A stretch of 42,050 bases of DNA from Paracoccaceae bacterium (GCA_029242355.1 JAQWUC010000042.1:1-42050), one strand, 5' to 3'; numbered from the stretch's first letter, positions 1-9,268 are shown. Translations and numbers: made by a program. Notes: generated by a model from the letters alone, not told the origin.

Positions 1-1002
1 GCTCAACTTTCACTTGAAAAAGAATATGAAAAATATAGAGGTTATGACACTCGGTTTAGAGTTATGTTGGAAAACTCAAGCGAAAATATCATAATTTTAA
101 ACGCTCAAACAGGTCATATAACAGACGCTAACGTGTCCGCTGCAAAATTATTAGGTTCAGATTTAATGCCCTTAATAAATACGGAAATGCACAGCATATT
201 CAAAAATCAAGAAAAGGACACCTTTCTATCAAAATTAAAGGCTAAAAACGGGCACAAGCTATTAAATTCCGAAAGATTTATATTACTAAAAAGTAATCTA
301 GAAGTACTTATTTTTCCTACGGTTTTTAGAGCAAATAGCGATATGCTTATTGTATGTAAGTTGGAACCCTTGGATTCAAATTTAAATGCGAGTCAGGAAT
401 TCGTATCCGCACTTCAAACCCTTTACGAAAATAGTCCTGATGGAATGATCTTTACTGACAGAAACGGTTTAATTACCTACTCTAATGAAAGTTTCTTATC
501 AATTTGTGATGTTGCCGATATCGGAGACATTCGTTCTAAATCGCTAGGCGACTTTCTAAGTCGTGGTGGTGTTGATCTTAAAGTGCTGATAGAGAACACT
601 CAGAGTAAAGGTACAATGCAATTTTACTCAACTAAAATGCGTACAAGTTTTGGAAGGCAGACCTTAGTCGAAATATCAGCAACCCATCTTGGAGAGAAAA
701 ACGAACCATCGTTTGCATTTGTAATAAAAGATACCTCACGACTCGAATCTGGACGCCATAGCACGGATGCTGTTTCAGAAAAAGCACTTCAAAACGTAAT
801 GAAGTTGGTGGGATCAGCTCCCCTTAAGGAATTAGTTGCGGATACTAGTGATGTAGTCGAACGCTTGTGTATTGAGACTGCAATTGAATTAACAGCAAAC
901 AATAGAGTAGCTGCAGCTGATATGCTTGGTGTATCTCGCCAAAGTCTTTATGTGAAGTTACGTAAATATGATTTAATGAGTAAGGCTCCCGATCCCTATT
1001 AA
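1..1002 (+). CDS. ppsR: PpsR/CrtJ photosynthesis repressor, 5' end cut by window
   Basis: Oxygen- and light-responsive transcriptional repressor of bacteriochlorophyll, carotenoid and light-harvesting genes. The frame is open from base 1, so the N-terminal part (roughly 130-150 residues by family length) lies outside the window. PAS-like blocks are followed by a Fis-type helix-turn-helix at about 898-975, containing NNRVAAADMLGVSRQSLYVK, which is typical of PpsR. Two cysteines stand where the redox-active pair of PpsR/CrtJ is expected: codon 505-507 (FLSICDV) and codon 868-870 just before the HTH (ERLCIE). I matched these by motif, not by alignment. It sits 61 bp upstream of bchG on the same strand. 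TGT-N12-ACA boxes elsewhere in the window are its probable targets. Confidence 0.93.
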   Translation, partial: AQLSLEKEYEKYRGYDTRFRVMLENSSENIIILNAQTGHITDANVSAAKLLGSDLMPLINTEMHSIFKNQEKDTFLSKLKAKNGHKLLNSERFILLKSNLEVLIFPTVFRANSDMLIVCKLEPLDSNLNASQEFVSALQTLYENSPDGMIFTDRNGLITYSNESFLSICDVADIGDIRSKSLGDFLSRGGVDLKVLIENTQSKGTMQFYSTKMRTSFGRQTLVEISATHLGEKNEPSFAFVIKDTSRLESGRHSTDAVSEKALQNVMKLVGSAPLKELVADTSDVVERLCIETAIELTANNRVAAADMLGVSRQSLYVKLRKYDLMSKAPDPY

Positions 1003-1044
1003 TTTACCAAACAAATTTAAAAAACTGCTTGCCTTATGTGTAAA

Positions 1045-1062
1045 TGTAAATAAAAATTGACA
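1045..1062. promoter_or_regulatory. Putative PpsR operator before bchG
   Basis: A TGT-N12-ACA palindrome (TGTAAATAAAAATTGACA) ends one base before the bchG ATG. The spacing matches the known PpsR/CrtJ recognition pattern. Its position leaves no room for a ribosome binding site between operator and start codon. Confidence 0.55.
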
Positions 1063-1063
1063 C

Positions 1064-1966
1064 ATGAATTCACTTCAGAAAATCCAGAATCATTCGTATC
1101 CTGACATCTCTACGTCGCTTGAATTAATTAAACCAATTACTTGGTTCCCACCAATGTGGGCATTTTTGTGTGGCGCGGTGTCAACTGGAGCAATAACAAT
1201 TGATAACTTGCCTCTGATTGGCCTTGGTATTTTTCTAGCAGGTCCAATAGTTTGTGGAATGAGTCAAGCTGCAAATGATTGGTGCGATCGTCACGTTGAT
1301 GCTATCAATGAACCAAACAGACCAATACCTTCAGGTCGAATGCCAGGAAAATGGGGCTTATGGATAGCTATACTAATGTCGATAACCAGCCTTTTTATTG
1401 GCTGGTTCTTGGGTACTTGGGGATTCATCGCTACCCTGATAGGTGTTGTTTGTGCTTGGGCCTACTCAGCAGAACCAGTTCGACTCAAAAAATCAGGTGT
1501 TTGGGGACCATTTCTTGTAGGCATTTGTTATGAAGGGCTACCTTGGTTTACAGGAGCAGCAGTACTTTCACTAGGCCTTCCAAGTATAGAAACAATTGTA
1601 CTAGCTTTTCTCTACGCACTCGGGGCCTTTGGAATTATGACTTTGAATGACTTTAAGGCAATGAACGGTGACCGAGAAACAGGAATTAACTCGTTACCTG
1701 TGGTAGCTGGGGAATATTTAGCAGCGCGAATAGCTTGCACGGTAATAGCAATTCCTCAAATTATAGTCATTATTCTTTTACTTTACTGGAACCTTCCCGT
1801 TTATGGATCGATGATAGTTACTAGTTTAATTTTGCAATTCCTAGCAATGCGAAGATTTTTAAAAGACCCTGTTGGGTTAGCGCCTTGGTATAATGCTACG
1901 GGCGTCATGTTATATATTGTCGGAATGATGATTAGTGCAATTGCAATCAGCGAGAGTTTAATATGA
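1064..1966 (+). CDS. bchG: Bacteriochlorophyll a synthase BchG
   Basis: Integral membrane prenyltransferase of the UbiA superfamily that esterifies bacteriochlorophyllide a with geranylgeranyl or phytyl diphosphate, the last assembly step of bacteriochlorophyll a. The 300 residues fit the family. The N-terminal LIKPITWFPPMWAF block is typical of BchG. The first aspartate-rich loop NDWCDRHVDAINEPNRPIPS binds Mg-diphosphate, and DFKAMNGDRETGINSLPV is the second conserved loop; multiple hydrophobic helices surround both. The ATG at 1064 is the only usable start before the conserved region but has no Shine-Dalgarno sequence and directly follows a PpsR-like operator. The stop overlaps the next start (ATGA), so translation of bch2 is probably coupled. 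Confidence 0.96.
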   Translation: MNSLQKIQNHSYPDISTSLELIKPITWFPPMWAFLCGAVSTGAITIDNLPLIGLGIFLAGPIVCGMSQAANDWCDRHVDAINEPNRPIPSGRMPGKWGLWIAILMSITSLFIGWFLGTWGFIATLIGVVCAWAYSAEPVRLKKSGVWGPFLVGICYEGLPWFTGAAVLSLGLPSIETIVLAFLYALGAFGIMTLNDFKAMNGDRETGINSLPVVAGEYLAARIACTVIAIPQIIVIILLLYWNLPVYGSMIVTSLILQFLAMRRFLKDPVGLAPWYNATGVMLYIVGMMISAIAISESLI

Positions 1967-3270
1967 ACAAAACACTTTCCTGGTTTTCAATATTTCGATT
2001 AGGTTTAGTTCAAATGGCGCTTGGCTCAGTAATTGTGCTTACTACTTCAACATTGAATCGTTTAATGATCGTTGAGGGAGCATTACCAGCTGTGATTCCT
2101 GGCCTGTTAGTCTCTTTTCACTACGGAATACAAGTAACCCGACCTGCTTGGGGATTTTTTTCCGATACTGGAAAAACTCGAACAAAGTGGATTCTAATAG
2201 GGATGACTACTTTATCGTTTGGTGGTGTGCTCGCAACATTAGGGACAATAACTATTCAATCAAATTTTGTTTTTGGAATCACAATATCGATAATTTCGTA
2301 TGCTCTCATCGGCCTTGGCGTTAGCGCCGCTGGAACATCACTACTCGCCTATTTAGCTATCGCTACAAAACCAGAGAGACGCGCGGCAGCGGCATCATTA
2401 ACCTGGCTTATGATGATCTTTGGTATAGCCGTTACTGCAGGAGTCGTTGGAAATATGATAGACCCTTTTTCCAATACTCGATTAATAACTGTTATTTCAG
2501 CAGTTTGCGTAATAGCAATACTAATAACAATAATAGCAGTCTACGGTATTGAAGAAAAACACCCTTATCAAACTCAAACTTTAAATAACGAGAATTTAGC
2601 AATAATCGAAGGCTTGAAAGAAGTTTGGCAAGAGCCAAAGGCAAGGGTATTTACATTATTTGTGGCAGTTTCGATGACAGCATACTTCATGCAAGAATTA
2701 ATTCTAGAGCCCTATGCAGGATTAGTATTCAACTTAACTCCAGGACAAACAACTTCATTATCAGGAGTTCAAAATGGAGGTGTCTTTTTGGGAATGCTCG
2801 CCGTTGGCACTACAGTGTCAGGATTCAAAATTGGATCCCTCAAAATATGGGTTTTCCTTGGTTGTCTTGGATCAGCCTTAGCGTTAATAACTATTTCACT
2901 ATTTGGTTATAATGATTTTGGCCTATCAATTTCATTTCCTATTGTAATCTTGGGATTCTGCAACGGTGCCTTCGCAGTAGGAGCCATCGGCTCAATGATG
3001 CAACTCGCAGGAAACGGAAAACTAAATAGAGAAGGCACACGAATGGGCCTTTGGGGCGCTTCACAAGCCATTGCAGCAGGATTTGGTGGCTTGTTAGGCA
3101 CCGTACTTGTAGACCTTCTAAGACTATATTTCTTAAACCCCGCCGACGCATTTGGAATCGTATTTTTCTTTGAAGCCATTTTATTTACTTTGGCAGCTTT
3201 GATGAGTTTAAGAATAATAGATTCCAATCAGCATAGGTCAAAAAACCAGCCCATAGGAGTATTAGAATAG
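1963..3270 (+). CDS. PucC/Bch2-family MFS protein of the bchG-bchP interval
   Basis: A 435-residue polytopic membrane protein with about 12 predicted helices, in the position of ORF428/bch2 of Rhodobacter clusters. The family (PucC, LhaA, Bch2) belongs to the major facilitator superfamily and is thought to assist light-harvesting complex assembly or pigment delivery; its transport substrate is not established. Sequence support: HYGIQVTRPAWGFFSDTGKT in the first cytoplasmic loop and GLWGASQAIAAGFGGLLGT near the C-terminus, both typical of PucC relatives. It overlaps bchG by 4 nt and abuts bchP with no gap, so bchG-bch2-bchP-idi looks like one transcription unit. Being outside a puc operon, it is better called bch2-like than pucC. 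Confidence 0.88.
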   Translation: MNKTLSWFSIFRLGLVQMALGSVIVLTTSTLNRLMIVEGALPAVIPGLLVSFHYGIQVTRPAWGFFSDTGKTRTKWILIGMTTLSFGGVLATLGTITIQSNFVFGITISIISYALIGLGVSAAGTSLLAYLAIATKPERRAAAASLTWLMMIFGIAVTAGVVGNMIDPFSNTRLITVISAVCVIAILITIIAVYGIEEKHPYQTQTLNNENLAIIEGLKEVWQEPKARVFTLFVAVSMTAYFMQELILEPYAGLVFNLTPGQTTSLSGVQNGGVFLGMLAVGTTVSGFKIGSLKIWVFLGCLGSALALITISLFGYNDFGLSISFPIVILGFCNGAFAVGAIGSMMQLAGNGKLNREGTRMGLWGASQAIAAGFGGLLGTVLVDLLRLYFLNPADAFGIVFFFEAILFTLAALMSLRIIDSNQHRSKNQPIGVLE

Positions 3271-4449
3271 ATGGATGTATTTGAAGTCATTATAATAGGT
3301 GGCGGACCATCTGGAGCCACCGCTGCACATGAATTGGCAAAAAAGGGTACAAAAGTAGCATTTATAGATAAGGCGGGTCGAATTAAACCATGCGGAGGAG
3401 CAGTGCCTCCTCGGCTAATCATAGATTTTGAAATTCCTGAAAATCAAGTCGTAGCAAAAATTCGAACTGCACGAATGATCTCACCAACTGCTCGTAAAGT
3501 AGACATGCCGATTGAAAATGGTTTTGTCGGCATGGTAGATAGAGAAAACTTTGACGCATTTTTACGTAAAAGAGCCTGCAATGCTGGAGCAAAAGAGTAT
3601 ACCGGTACATTTTTAAGAATTGAAAGACTCAGTGAGAAAACTTTGGTAATTTATCGGGACAAAAAAACGGGCGACGAAATAACTTTGCAAACCACTGCAA
3701 TTATTGCAGCAGATGGAGCTAGATCGAATGTAGTCCGATCTGAAATACCCGGCGGTCGAGAGATTCCTTATGTAATCGCTTACCACGAGATCATTAAAGC
3801 ACCAAAACAAGAATCATATGACCCTGATCGATGTGATGTAATATATGACGGAAAAATTTCCCCAGATTTTTATGGATGGATTTTTCCGCATGGCAAAGTA
3901 GCCAGTGTAGGGATGGGAACTGGAATAGATGGAATTGATTTAAAAGCTGCAACACTAGAGCTGAGAAAATCAGCGGGGCTTTCCAACTGTGAAACTATCC
4001 GACGAGAGGGCGCTCCGATCCCTTTAAGACCTTTAGATAAATGGGATAACGGTAAGGATCTTGTCCTAGCGGGTGATGCTGCAGGCGTCGTGGCTCCATC
4101 TTCTGGTGAAGGTATTTACTACGCAATGGTTGGCGGTCAACAAGCAGCAAATGCAATTTTTTCGTTTCTGAAGAATGCGGATCCTCATATGCTTAAAATT
4201 GCTAGAAAAAGATTCATGGCAGAGCACAAAACTGTTTTTAGAGTTCTAAGTGCAATGCAGAACGCTTATTACCGATCCGACGATCGAAGAGAACGATTTG
4301 TAAGCTTATGTAAAGATAAAGATATTCAAAAGTTAACCTTCGAAGCATATATGAATAAAAAGTTAATAAAAACAAGGTTGTTAGCTCATTTAAAAATAAT
4401 GGTAAAGAACATAGCTCATCTGACTGGAGTAATTAAAGCAACATCGTGA
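3271..4449 (+). CDS. bchP: Geranylgeranyl diphosphate/geranylgeranyl-bacteriochlorophyll reductase BchP
   Basis: FAD-dependent reductase that saturates three double bonds of the geranylgeranyl tail to give phytyl. The N-terminal dinucleotide-binding motif IIGGGPSGATAAHELAKKG is at residues 6-24, followed by the BchP/ChlP signature KPCGGAVPP near residues 36-44. The second flavin motif LVLAGDAAGVVAPSSGEGI is at about residues 267-285. The length of 392 fits the family. The ATG directly follows the bch2 stop, with AGGAG about 10 nt upstream. The stop codon overlaps the GTG start of idi, extending the tail-synthesis operon. Confidence 0.97.
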   Translation: MDVFEVIIIGGGPSGATAAHELAKKGTKVAFIDKAGRIKPCGGAVPPRLIIDFEIPENQVVAKIRTARMISPTARKVDMPIENGFVGMVDRENFDAFLRKRACNAGAKEYTGTFLRIERLSEKTLVIYRDKKTGDEITLQTTAIIAADGARSNVVRSEIPGGREIPYVIAYHEIIKAPKQESYDPDRCDVIYDGKISPDFYGWIFPHGKVASVGMGTGIDGIDLKAATLELRKSAGLSNCETIRREGAPIPLRPLDKWDNGKDLVLAGDAAGVVAPSSGEGIYYAMVGGQQAANAIFSFLKNADPHMLKIARKRFMAEHKTVFRVLSAMQNAYYRSDDRRERFVSLCKDKDIQKLTFEAYMNKKLIKTRLLAHLKIMVKNIAHLTGVIKATS

Positions 4450-4973
4450 ACGACATGATCCCGGCCTGGGAAAACGGTAAATTGAAACCTATCGAAAAGC
4501 TTGAAGTACATAAACGCGCGCTCAGGCATAAAGCTGTTTCAGTGTTTATAATTTCAGGATCCGAGACTTTAATTCAAAAACGAGCTTTAGATAAATATCA
4601 TACCCCAGGCTTATGGGCAAATGCGTGTTGCACTCATCCTTTTTGGAACGAACTCGCAAGTGATTGTGCTAAACGCCGAATCAGAGAAGAACTCGGCGTA
4701 AAAACAAGCATAAATTTCGTTTACTGCGATCAAATAGAGTACAAAGCTCATGTTGGAAATGGATTAGTCGAGCACGAACTCGTAGATGTTTTTACTATAA
4801 CTATAGATAAAAAAGATAAAATTAAAATTATCCCTAATTCATCTGAAGTAATGGATACACGGTGGGTCGAATTCAAAACCCTTCAGCAAGAAATACAAGA
4901 AAATTCTGAAAAATTCACACCTTGGTTAAAAATTTATCTCACGGACCATATTGACCAGATTTTAAATAAGTAA
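4446..4973 (+). CDS. idi: Isopentenyl-diphosphate delta-isomerase, type I
   Basis: Nudix-fold enzyme interconverting isopentenyl and dimethylallyl diphosphate, feeding precursors to carotenoids and the bacteriochlorophyll tail. The catalytic cysteine lies in NACCTHP and the acid-base glutamate in GLVEHELVDVF; the Nudix-like segment RIREELGVK is present. At 175 residues it matches the Rhodobacter PGC isomerase (ORF176). The start is taken as GTG 4446, overlapping the bchP stop (GTGA); ATG at 4455 is an alternative. It ends 2 nt from the convergent dxs stop. Confidence 0.96.
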   Translation: MNDMIPAWENGKLKPIEKLEVHKRALRHKAVSVFIISGSETLIQKRALDKYHTPGLWANACCTHPFWNELASDCAKRRIREELGVKTSINFVYCDQIEYKAHVGNGLVEHELVDVFTITIDKKDKIKIIPNSSEVMDTRWVEFKTLQQEIQENSEKFTPWLKIYLTDHIDQILNK

Positions 4974-4975
4974 TT

Positions 4976-6895
4976 TTATTTAACAATTTTAATCTTTGCG
5001 TTACTTTCTTTATCCAACTGAAGAACTTCCGATATGCAATCGAAAATAGATAAGTAGTCCAAACCAGCCACTTTATACATATCATCCGGACTAGCCTGAT
5101 CAATAAATTCATCTTTTAAAGTCAATGTCCTCACCTTTAAATCTCTATCAAGATTTCCAGTCTCAGCCAACCAATGCAATACATGGGCACCAAATCCACC
5201 TTTTGCTCCTTCCTCAACCGTTATTAAGACATCATGATTTTCAGCTAAATTTTGAATTAGTTGGATATCAAGCGGTTTTGAAAACCTCGCGTCTGCAATG
5301 GTAGGAGTAACTCCCTTTTCATTTAACATTTCCGAAGCCTTTATGACGTCACTTAAATGGGTACCAAAACTTAGTACTGCCACCTTGTCGCCTTCTTGGA
5401 TTACTCGCCCTTTCCCAAGAGGGATCGGAACACCCTCTTTTGGAAGGTCAACACCTACCCCTTCACCCCTTGGATAGCGAAAGGCTATAGGGCCATCATT
5501 ATATGCTACGGCAGTCGCAACCATATGAATTAACTCAGCCTCGTCCGAAGCAGCCATAACCACCATATTCGGCAAATTTGTTAGATAAGCTATGTCAAAA
5601 GATCCAGCATGAGTAGGTCCATCTGCGCCAACTAAACCAGCTCTATCTATCGCAAAACGAACAGGAAGATTTTGCAATGCAATGTCGTGTACAATTTGAT
5701 CATATCCTCTTTGAAGGAAAGTAGAATATATTGCGCAAACTGGCTTCAAACCACCAGCCGCCATGCCACCAGAAAAAGTAACTGCGTGCTGTTCGGCTAT
5801 TCCAACATCAAATACTCTCGTTGGGAACCGCTTGGCCATAATATCAACACCTGTTCCCGAAGGCATTGCAGCCGTTACTGCTACAACTTTTGGATCTCGC
5901 TCCGCCTCAGCTAATAAAGCTTTACCAAAAACTGAAGTGTATGACGGAGCATTCGGTTGGGATTTTTTCTGAGCACCAGACATCACATCAAACTTTGCAA
6001 CCCCATGGTACTTATCATCTGCGAGCTCCGCAGGATCATAACCTTTACCTTTTTTTGTAATACAATGAATAAGAACTGGTCCTTTTGCTCTCGTTCTAAC
6101 AGCTTTTAGAACTGGGATTAATTGGTCCATATCATGACCATCTATGGGGCCAACGTAAGAAAATCCTAATTCTTCAAAAAAAGTATTTCCACCTGCCAAT
6201 CCAGTAACAAGACTTTTTGCCCTTCGAGCCCCCTCTCGCAGAGGCGATGGCAAGCTTTTTGTAAAATCCTCGGCTAACTCTGCTATACTATAAATAGGTG
6301 AACTTGAGTAAAGGCTTGAAAGGTACTTTGACATTGCACCAACTGGAGGAGCAATTGACATCTCGTTGTCATTAAGAATTACGAACATACGGCGACCTTC
6401 TGCTCCTGCATTGTTAAGAGCTTCATAAGCCATTCCCGCACTTATTGAGCCATCTCCAATTACCGCGATAGACTCTCCGGTTTGTTCACCAAAATCGTGA
6501 GCAATTGTAAAACCTAATGCAGCCGAGATGGATGTCGAAGAGTGAGCAGCCCCAAACGGATCAAATTCGCTTTCGGCTCTTTTGGTGAAACCCGAAAGAC
6601 CAGCCTTCTTTCTCAAAGTCCGCATTTTATCACGCCTGCCTGTAAGTATTTTATGCGGATAACACTGATGGCTTACATCCCAAATAAGTTTATCATAAGG
6701 TGTATTAAAAACAGCATGAACGGCAATAGTTAACTCTACCACACCAAGGCTAGAACCAAGATGGCCTCCCGTCTCGGAGACAATTGAAATCGTTTCACTA
6801 CGGAGTTCATCTGCTAGGTGTGATAACTCAGAGTTATTCAATCCACGAAGATCCGTTGGTGATTTGATAATATCAAGAAGTGGCGTATTACTCAT
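4976..6895 (-). CDS. dxs: 1-deoxy-D-xylulose-5-phosphate synthase
   Basis: Thiamine-diphosphate enzyme condensing pyruvate and glyceraldehyde 3-phosphate, the entry step of the methylerythritol phosphate pathway to isoprenoids. The thiamine/Mg motif [18 protein letters not shown] and the catalytic glutamate in [16 protein letters not shown] are present. The 639-residue length is normal. The ATG at 6895 was chosen because AAAGGA lies 6-7 nt upstream; a GTG 18 nt further upstream is in frame but lacks such a site. It lies directly behind pufM, as in Rhodobacter PGCs, separated by a strong stem-loop, so some expression by readthrough from puf is possible. Confidence 0.97.
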   Translation of the reverse strand: MSNTPLLDIIKSPTDLRGLNNSELSHLADELRSETISIVSETGGHLGSSLGVVELTIAVHAVFNTPYDKLIWDVSHQCYPHKILTGRRDKMRTLRKKAGLSGFTKRAESEFDPFGAAHSSTSISAALGFTIAHDFGEQTGESIAVIGDGSISAGMAYEALNNAGAEGRRMFVILNDNEMSIAPPVGAMSKYLSSLYSSSPIYSIAELAEDFTKSLPSPLREGARRAKSLVTGLAGGNTFFEELGFSYVGPIDGHDMDQLIPVLKAVRTRAKGPVLIHCITKKGKGYDPAELADDKYHGVAKFDVMSGAQKKSQPNAPSYTSVFGKALLAEAERDPKVVAVTAAMPSGTGVDIMAKRFPTRVFDVGIAEQHAVTFSGGMAAGGLKPVCAIYSTFLQRGYDQIVHDIALQNLPVRFAIDRAGLVGADGPTHAGSFDIAYLTNLPNMVVMAASDEAELIHMVATAVAYNDGPIAFRYPRGEGVGVDLPKEGVPIPLGKGRVIQEGDKVAVLSFGTHLSDVIKASEMLNEKGVTPTIADARFSKPLDIQLIQNLAENHDVLITVEEGAKGGFGAHVLHWLAETGNLDRDLKVRTLTLKDEFIDQASPDDMYKVAGLDYLSIFDCISEVLQLDKESNAKIKIVK

Positions 6896-6927
6896 TTTTG
6901 TTCCTTTACGCACAAATTCTTGTTAAA

Positions 6928-6957
6928 TGAGCTTGGGAAAATATCGTCCCAAGCTCA
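6928..6957 (-). terminator. Stem-loop at the end of pufQBALM, before dxs
   Basis: Perfect 11-bp inverted repeat, TGAGCTTGGGA (6928-6938) and TCCCAAGCTCA (6947-6957), with an 8-nt loop. In the direction of transcription it is followed by TTTAACAAG rather than a long T run. It may therefore act as a leaky terminator or a 3' mRNA-protecting hairpin between pufM and dxs. Confidence 0.7.
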
Positions 6958-6969
6958 CTTTTGTCTGCC

Positions 6970-7950
6970 TTAATTTGCGGCAGTAATCCTTTCACATATT
7001 GCCGAGCATTCTGGTACTGAATATTCCAGCTCAGCGGCAAAATTATGGACGATTGCCCATTCTCGCCAATCATCTACCACCGTACCCGTAAGTAGAATAC
7101 CTATACCACCTGTGATAGGCACCAATATTGCGAACCACCAAGCCCAGCGATGGATCCCCTCCATAGAAGCGTTGAACCCCATTGTCCATCTCCAAAAAAG
7201 GGCGGCTCTCTCCGACGCGGTGCCTCTATCATAAATCTGTTCTAATTCTCGATCACCACCATACCGAGACACTGCTAAGATAGTAGCGCCATGCATAGCA
7301 AAAAGCAAAGCAGACCCATACAAAAAGGCGATGCATAATGCATGAAAAGGATTATAGAAGAGATTTCCATATGTTAACGAGAAGTAGTTTGTCCAGTCTA
7401 AGTGAGGAAATATTCCATACGGAACCATTTCAGACCAAGAGCCCATTGCTAATGGTCGAAACAACCCAAGCACAAGGAAAAGCCATATTGCAGCAGCAAA
7501 AGCCCAGCATATATGTTTGCCCATTCCAAGTTCATTAGCTCGAATGTAAGATCTTATCCACCAGCTAATAACCGAAATCAAAAGGCACATGCTTGCAATC
7601 ATATACATACCACCTTCATTAAGCGGTGGCATTGACAAGCCATATTCTTCTGCAGGAGGTTCCATTGCCAACCAGAATCCCTGCTTGATGAATTCGAAAA
7701 GGTTATAGTCTACCTGACCAAGCATATTGAAACCAACTAGCAAAAACCATACTGCGAACATGTAGACTGATACTACACCGAACATGCCCAAATGGATTGG
7801 CCCTAATTGTGCGTTACCCATCCAACCAAGTAAGTTCGAAAATCTTGGGGTTATTCCTCTTTCTGCTTGCAAAACACCATTCGGATCTAAGCCAATTTCA
7901 GCCGGACCACGGACTTGGACTTGAGTGAAAATATTTTGATATTCGGCCAT
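6970..7950 (-). CDS. pufM: Photosynthetic reaction centre M subunit
   Basis: Five-helix membrane subunit binding half of the special pair, a bacteriopheophytin, the quinones and the non-haem iron in the type 2 reaction centre. Diagnostic segments: [20 protein letters not shown], containing the special-pair histidine and the tyrosine equivalent to M210; [20 protein letters not shown] with an iron-ligand region; and [20 protein letters not shown] with a second iron-ligand histidine. The ATG at 7950 lies 1 nt after the pufL stop and 4 nt after GGGAGG; a TTG 15 nt upstream is rejected. At 326 residues it is slightly longer than Rhodobacter PufM, with a divergent C-terminus. No pufX or pufC follows. 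Confidence 0.98.
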   Translation of the reverse strand: MAEYQNIFTQVQVRGPAEIGLDPNGVLQAERGITPRFSNLLGWMGNAQLGPIHLGMFGVVSVYMFAVWFLLVGFNMLGQVDYNLFEFIKQGFWLAMEPPAEEYGLSMPPLNEGGMYMIASMCLLISVISWWIRSYIRANELGMGKHICWAFAAAIWLFLVLGLFRPLAMGSWSEMVPYGIFPHLDWTNYFSLTYGNLFYNPFHALCIAFLYGSALLFAMHGATILAVSRYGGDRELEQIYDRGTASERAALFWRWTMGFNASMEGIHRWAWWFAILVPITGGIGILLTGTVVDDWREWAIVHNFAAELEYSVPECSAICERITAAN

Positions 7951-7951
7951 C

Positions 7952-8797
7952 TTAACCTCCCACAATAGCTGTCAATAGATTAGGCCACCAATCCCACCAC
8001 TCAATCCAACTTTCGCCATCTGGCATTAGCCATGACGGTCCTGAAATCAAGATACAAATGGCAGACCAAAAAGCAGCATTTAAGGCGAGTAGTAATCCAA
8101 GTCGATGTATGCCAAGCGTTCCTACGGAATAACCTATAAAGTCACGAAAATAGGTATCTTCGTGATCAGGTGTCCTGGCCTCTTCTCCTTTTTCAGGATT
8201 CGCAGCAGATAAAATCAATCCTCCGTGAAGTGCTAAAGCCAAAGTCGTAGTAAAAAACAAAGTGATTGCCAGCATGTGCACTGGATTATAATGAAAATTT
8301 CCATATTGATAACCCGTGTAAGATACCCAGTCTAAATGGCTAAATATTCCATAAGGGAATGCATGACCCCAGGCACCCATTAAAATGGGTCTTATTACTA
8401 CTAACGAAACATAAGCGAAAATTGCTACGGCAAATGCTGCTGGGACATGAAGTCCCATTCCAAGTTTTCTAGCTATTTCCACTTCGCGTAGCATCCAACT
8501 ACCGAACGCTCCGATTGCGCATAAGGTAATTATTTGCCACAAACCACCATCATTAAGCGGCGCAAAACTAAGGCCATACTCAATCGCAGGTGGATCTATA
8601 CTTATTAAAAATGGATTCCAAGTTCCTTGTAGGGCAGCGCCCCATAGCACCAAAAGTGTTCCCAAACTTGCAAAAAAGATTGATGTTAGTCCAAAAAAAC
8701 CAACAAAAAACGGTCCAATCCAGAAATCGAATAGATCACGACCTATTAACGTTCCTCCTGGAACACGATATTTTCTCTCAAAACTGAGCAACGCCAT
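7952..8797 (-). CDS. pufL: Photosynthetic reaction centre L subunit
   Basis: Partner of PufM in the reaction-centre core, binding special-pair and accessory bacteriochlorophylls and the secondary quinone. The N-terminus [20 protein letters not shown], the helix segment [20 protein letters not shown] with the special-pair histidine, [10 protein letters not shown] and GTLGIHRLG with iron-ligand histidines, and [19 protein letters not shown] are all classic PufL. The 281-residue length is standard. GGAGGT lies 6 nt before the ATG. The leader between pufA and this start carries two stem-loops that probably set the ratio of light-harvesting to reaction-centre mRNA. Confidence 0.98.
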   Translation of the reverse strand: MALLSFERKYRVPGGTLIGRDLFDFWIGPFFVGFFGLTSIFFASLGTLLVLWGAALQGTWNPFLISIDPPAIEYGLSFAPLNDGGLWQIITLCAIGAFGSWMLREVEIARKLGMGLHVPAAFAVAIFAYVSLVVIRPILMGAWGHAFPYGIFSHLDWVSYTGYQYGNFHYNPVHMLAITLFFTTTLALALHGGLILSAANPEKGEEARTPDHEDTYFRDFIGYSVGTLGIHRLGLLLALNAAFWSAICILISGPSWLMPDGESWIEWWDWWPNLLTAIVGG

Positions 8798-8821
8798 TTC
8801 GTGACCTCCATGCCCTCTAAA

Positions 8822-8838
8822 GCTCCTCTATTGGGAGC
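8822..8838 (-). other. Small stem-loop upstream of pufL
   Basis: GCTCC (8822-8826) pairs with GGAGC (8834-8838) around a 7-nt loop, close upstream of the pufL ribosome binding site. It is a weaker companion of the larger hairpin at 8853-8894. Confidence 0.5.
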
Positions 8839-8852
8839 AAAGTTTAAAAATT

Positions 8853-8894
8853 GCCGTGGGCGGTCACCGGGGGGATTGGTATCCCGCCCACAGC
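8853..8894 (-). other. pufA-pufL intercistronic hairpin
   Basis: GTGGGCGG (8856-8863) pairs perfectly with CCGCCCAC (8884-8891), and the stem can extend by two further pairs (8853-8854 with 8893-8894) around one mismatch. It is GC-rich against an AT-rich background. In Rhodobacter capsulatus a hairpin at this position stabilises the upstream pufBA mRNA against 3' decay; the same role is inferred here. Confidence 0.72.
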
Positions 8895-8910
8895 GTTCCT
8901 TCAGTTAAAA

Positions 8911-9072
8911 CTAACCACCAGACATTCTGGCAGCTTGCTCAAACCAATTGAAATGCTCGGTACTTAACAGAACTAAATGAATCAGCGCTGCTAATAAGAA
9001 GAGAAAGACTCCCTGTGCTACGAACACACGACGGGGGTCAAATATCTGCCATATTTTATAAAATTGACTCAT
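8911..9072 (-). CDS. pufA: Light-harvesting LH1 alpha polypeptide
   Basis: A 53-residue single-span antenna protein, identified by translating the gap upstream of pufL. It begins [17 protein letters not shown], the usual LH1-alpha N-terminus with the basic cytoplasmic segment. The membrane helix [16 protein letters not shown] contains His32, the expected bacteriochlorophyll ligand, and the short periplasmic tail has FNWFEQ. It forms the LH1 ring with PufB around the reaction centre. GAGGAG lies about 6 nt before the ATG, and the start is 10 nt downstream of the pufB stop. Confidence 0.96.
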   Translation of the reverse strand: MSQFYKIWQIFDPRRVFVAQGVFLFLLAALIHLVLLSTEHFNWFEQAARMSGG

Positions 9073-9082
9073 ATTTCACTCC

Positions 9083-9241
9083 TCACCCGAAAAAAAACCA
9101 AGGGCGCCAGAACCACGTCGCTATATGAGCAACTACGGCTATGAGTGTGAATACCCATAAACCGCTCATATAAACGCTGTGTAATTCTTGCGCTTGGTCA
9201 TCTGTTAAACCTGATAAAGACAGGTCATTGTTTCCAGCCAT
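9083..9241 (-). CDS. pufB: Light-harvesting LH1 beta polypeptide
   Basis: A 52-residue antenna protein, identified by translating the gap. A polar N-terminus ([20 protein letters not shown]), characteristic of LH1-beta, is followed by a single helix with His39 in AVVAHIATW as the bacteriochlorophyll ligand and the conserved C-terminal FWRPW. It pairs with PufA in the LH1 ring. CGGAGGA lies a few nt before the ATG, downstream of a cluster of three small hairpins. The order pufQ-B-A-L-M is the standard one. Confidence 0.96.
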   Translation of the reverse strand: MAGNNDLSLSGLTDDQAQELHSVYMSGLWVFTLIAVVAHIATWFWRPWFFFG

Positions 9242-9268
9242 TGAACATCCTCCGGATTTGACTGATCC

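Noticed and set aside
2907-3227. 106-codon minus-strand frame inside the Bch2 gene
   Set aside because: It lies opposite a complete transporter gene, is proline/serine-rich and has no ribosome binding site.
6896-6969. Possible pufX or small ORF between pufM and dxs
   Set aside because: The gap is too short and is filled by the stem-loop and the dxs ribosome binding site.
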